From the NCBI GenBank assembly GCA_002401525.1, contig NVTH01000019.1, positions 1 through 9,150 of the forward strand: DNA of 9,150 bases, written 5' to 3'. The stretch comes from Moraxellaceae bacterium. GTDB taxonomy: Bacteria > Pseudomonadota > Gammaproteobacteria > Pseudomonadales > UBA3067. This document shows positions 7,154 through 9,150 of this stretch, one piece after another. The translations under genes were made by a program, and so were the position numbers. Position 1 is the stretch's first letter. The number at the start of each line of letters is the position of its first letter. The notes beneath the pieces were generated by a model. That model was not told the origin of the DNA, ran no database searches, and saw only the letters and a list, made by a program, of their open reading frames with translations.

Positions 7154-7340
7154 TTCAAAGCCCTAGTTAATGAGGACATAGCTCATAAGGGCATCGTTCA
7201 TAAAGACATCGTTTATATGGACACACCGATCATTCATTAATCCAACGCTTTTTTCAAGTAAATCACAGCCATAGGCATTTATTTTTCTTAGTCTTCCCCA
7301 ACAACCAAGCAGCGAACATTAAGGGAGCATTGTTTTTCAC
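7154..7340. other. Gap between the kinase and DUF1285 genes
   Basis: These 187 bases have no clear terminator for the kinase gene. On the minus strand TTGAAA (7257-7252) and AATGAT (7234-7229) with a 17-base spacer form a weak promoter candidate for the DUF1285 gene. The side nearest DUF1285 is occupied by 15-bp tandem repeats. A 24-codon minus-strand frame (ATG 7237 to TAG 7163) translates the repeats, but it has only a poor ribosome binding site and is not called as a gene. Confidence 0.5.
7159..7233. repeat. Degenerate 15-bp tandem repeat, three clear and two decayed units
   Basis: The clear units are GGACATAGCTCATAA (7174-7188), GGGCATCGTTCATAA (7189-7203) and AGACATCGTTTATAT (7204-7218). 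Neighbouring units agree at 12 of 15 and 11 of 15 positions. The next 15 bases on the right (7219-7233, about 8 of 15) and on the left (7159-7173, about 9 of 15) look like decayed copies. The array ends just upstream of the DUF1285 start. Because 15 is a multiple of three, it reads as five-residue repeats in any open frame. Confidence 0.6.
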
Positions 7341-9150
7341 TCAGCCCTCCTTCATCCATTGCACCATCAATTGCTGTAATTTTTCGTTTTTAAATGGCTT
7401 CTCCAAAAAGTCATCCATGCCCGCATCTAGGCATTTTTCACGATCACCCACCAACGCGTTAGCGGTGAGAGCAATAATCGGCGTATGCTTATTTGACCCA
7501 TATTCACCCTGCCGAATCCGCCGTGTCGCCTCATACCCATCAAGTTCAGGCATTTGGCAATCCATTAACACCAAATCAAAATCGCCTCCTGCCACCTTAT
7601 CGACCGCCACTAAGCCATTTTCTGCCAATTCCACTGAACTATAACCCATGCGCTTAAGTCGCTTAAGGACCACCATTTGATTGACCTCATTATCCTCAAC
7701 CAAAAGAATCTTACTGCCTGCAGTCAATTCCTCAATCACTGGCTTTTCACTGATTGCCGAAATCTGCTCCTCTGCTTCCTCCAGAACATCACTTGAAACC
7801 GCCTTTACTAAGGCGCTATACCGAACCGGTTTAATTAAAAAACGGGGAATGAAATTCTCTCCTAACCCTTTCAAGAAAGACTGATCTTTGGCAGACCCCA
7901 TAAAAATTAATCGACCAGAGAAAACAACAGGATTAAAGATCGTAACAACTTCATTGAGTTTATTGATCACGGACTTGATATCAATCAACACCACATCTGC
8001 CTCGGTCATCACGCCTCGCCCTTTGATATAAGCGTGGAAATTGGCGGATTCATGAAACAAGCGAACTCGACTACTGCCCATTTTCTCAAAAAATCGTCGC
8101 ATCGCCTTCGCATTGACCGCACTCTGCTCCAAAACCAAGACAGTTTTGTCCACCAAATGAAGATCAGCCGCAAGCTCGTTATTTGAAACAGACACTTCAA
8201 ATGGAATCTTTAGCCAAAAACGGCTACCACGACCCTCGGTCGAATCAACGCCCAGACTCCCCCCCATAAGGTCTACGTTTTGCTTGCATAACGCCAACCC
8301 CAACCCCACTCCCTTATATCGGCGAGTACTGGATTCATCCCCTTGAGCGAACAGGTTAAAAATCCTATCCCTTGATTTCTCGTCGATGCCTATACCGGTA
8401 TCTTCCACATCAAACTGCAATACGGCTTTACCCGCAACTTCCTCCAGCACTTGATAGGTTAATTTAATGTGTCCTTGCGAGGTAAATTTAAGCGCATTAG
8501 ACATGATGTTGCCGAGCACTTGTTTAAGCCGGAAAGCATCGCCAATCAATCGTTCTGGGACTGAATTCATTTCATAAAAAACCAACTCGATGTTTTTAGC
8601 GTGACAGGGCTCCCCAAAATTAGCCACCACTTCATCAACCGTTTCCAAAACATCAAACTCACTGAGTTCAACTGCTACGCCGTCTCCTTCATTGCGGGTA
8701 AAATCCAATATTTCATTGAGTAATTGCAACAATTCATTACCGCATTTTACAGCGACCTGCGTGCAATACTTTTGCTCTTCGTCTAATTCGCTATCACTTA
8801 ATGCAGAAAGCATTCCTAAAACACCATTCATTGGCGTTCTTAGTTCATGGCTCATGTTGGCCAAAAACTGCGTCTTATATTTTGCACTTTCAGACGCAAC
8901 TTTTTTATTCTCCTCCGCAATCACTATTTTTTTATTGGCTTTTTTAAGTGAATTTACTAACGCCTCTAGATCGTCTATCTTTCGAACCTGCCCATCACTG
9001 CGCTGCAACTCAGCTTCACCAGCACGATCTTTATAATCGCGCAAATGGCTTTCTTTAACTTCCACCTCCTCTAGTAAGGAAGTTAATTTAGACAACAAAA
9101 CGCCCACTTCGCTAACCGGATAAACCAACGATTCTAAAGATTTTATATCG
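7341..9150 (-). CDS. Hybrid sensor histidine kinase with two receiver domains (N-terminus beyond window)
   Basis: This two-component kinase autophosphorylates on His and relays the phosphate to a C-terminal receiver. The frame stays open through the right edge (GAT ATA AAA TCT before the TTG at 9128), so the sensor and any membrane segments lie outside; residues below count from that TTG. An Asn/Lys/Glu-rich helical linker (about 15-85) leads to the H-box FLANMSHELRTP with phospho-acceptor His94. The ATPase domain has an N-box (QVLGNIMSNALKFT, about 203-216), G1 DTGIGI (243-248), F-box IFNLF (256-260) and G2 GVGLGLAL (273-280). A first receiver-like domain (about 328-445) is degenerate: its acidic pair is replaced by EQ. 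The second (472-595) is canonical, with Glu478-Asp479, phospho-acceptor Asp523, Thr555 and Lys577. There is no HPt domain, so a separate phosphotransfer protein is expected. The order resembles BarA/GacS-type kinases, but the signal and target cannot be inferred. It ends in TGA. Confidence 0.93.
   Translation of the reverse strand, partial: DIKSLESLVYPVSEVGVLLSKLTSLLEEVEVKESHLRDYKDRAGEAELQRSDGQVRKIDDLEALVNSLKKANKKIVIAEENKKVASESAKYKTQFLANMSHELRTPMNGVLGMLSALSDSELDEEQKYCTQVAVKCGNELLQLLNEILDFTRNEGDGVAVELSEFDVLETVDEVVANFGEPCHAKNIELVFYEMNSVPERLIGDAFRLKQVLGNIMSNALKFTSQGHIKLTYQVLEEVAGKAVLQFDVEDTGIGIDEKSRDRIFNLFAQGDESSTRRYKGVGLGLALCKQNVDLMGGSLGVDSTEGRGSRFWLKIPFEVSVSNNELAADLHLVDKTVLVLEQSAVNAKAMRRFFEKMGSSRVRLFHESANFHAYIKGRGVMTEADVVLIDIKSVINKLNEVVTIFNPVVFSGRLIFMGSAKDQSFLKGLGENFIPRFLIKPVRYSALVKAVSSDVLEEAEEQISAISEKPVIEELTAGSKILLVEDNEVNQMVVLKRLKRMGYSSVELAENGLVAVDKVAGGDFDLVLMDCQMPELDGYEATRRIRQGEYGSNKHTPIIALTANALVGDREKCLDAGMDDFLEKPFKNEKLQQLMVQWMKEG

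Noticed and set aside
7163..7237. 24-codon minus-strand frame through the 15-bp repeats
   Set aside because: It has only a weak GGA very close to the ATG. Its pentapeptide pattern follows automatically from the repeat length, so it is kept as a finding and not called as a gene.
8692..9036. 114-codon plus-strand frame opposite the kinase
   Set aside because: It is the antisense of the H-box and linker region of the histidine kinase, and is hydrophobic/Ser-rich only because of complementary codons.
1..9150. CRISPR arrays, tRNA or rRNA genes, transposases, integrases, attachment sites
   Set aside because: I saw no spaced identical repeats, cloverleaf sequences, rRNA motifs or mobile-element proteins on either strand.

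Overview
The window reads as gammaproteobacterial chromosome. The backbone has roughly 45% GC by eye, and it carries an aerobic, ubiquinone-linked electron-transfer flavoprotein (ETF) module in a layout familiar from pseudomonads and their relatives: etfBA divergent from ETF-ubiquinone oxidoreductase, followed by a DUF1285 gene. Genus cannot be fixed from the sequence. The one alien piece is the first ~780 bases, which are GC-rich (about 60%) and encode a GroEL segment with strongly Pseudomonas-like protein sequence.

Layout. Positions 1-2439 (+) are one uninterrupted reading frame, open at the left edge, whose two halves belong to unrelated proteins: the middle of chaperonin GroEL (1 to ~861), then acetoacetyl-CoA synthetase without its first ~125 residues (~862-2439). 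The base composition changes at about 780, some 80 bases before the homology changes, so the segment looks like a three-piece mosaic. An assembly or library chimera is the most likely explanation. After a perfect 17-bp hairpin terminator come etfA and etfB on the minus strand (4274-2595), with no base between etfB stop and etfA start. A 543-base divergent control region (4275-4817) separates them from the ETF-QO gene (+, 4818-6470, GTG start with AGGAG). A second two-way terminator (6484-6520) separates that gene from two minus-strand genes: a DUF1285 protein (7153-6560) and a hybrid sensor histidine kinase (from beyond the right edge to 7341). The gap between those two contains a decaying 15-bp tandem repeat.

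How the genes fit together. EtfAB collects electrons from acyl-CoA dehydrogenases and similar flavoenzymes, and ETF-QO passes them through FAD and a 4Fe-4S cluster to ubiquinone. Acetoacetyl-CoA synthetase activates acetoacetate, a product of leucine and ketone-body catabolism, so its placement next to etf is metabolically sensible. The kinase has no visible functional link to this module.

I did not find a convincing undescribed system. The points most worth a second look are the GroEL/AacS junction, the divergent etf control region with a GTTTAAAC palindrome, the duplicated GGATTCCA element in the etfB leader, the 15-bp tandem repeat, and the degenerate first receiver domain of the kinase.
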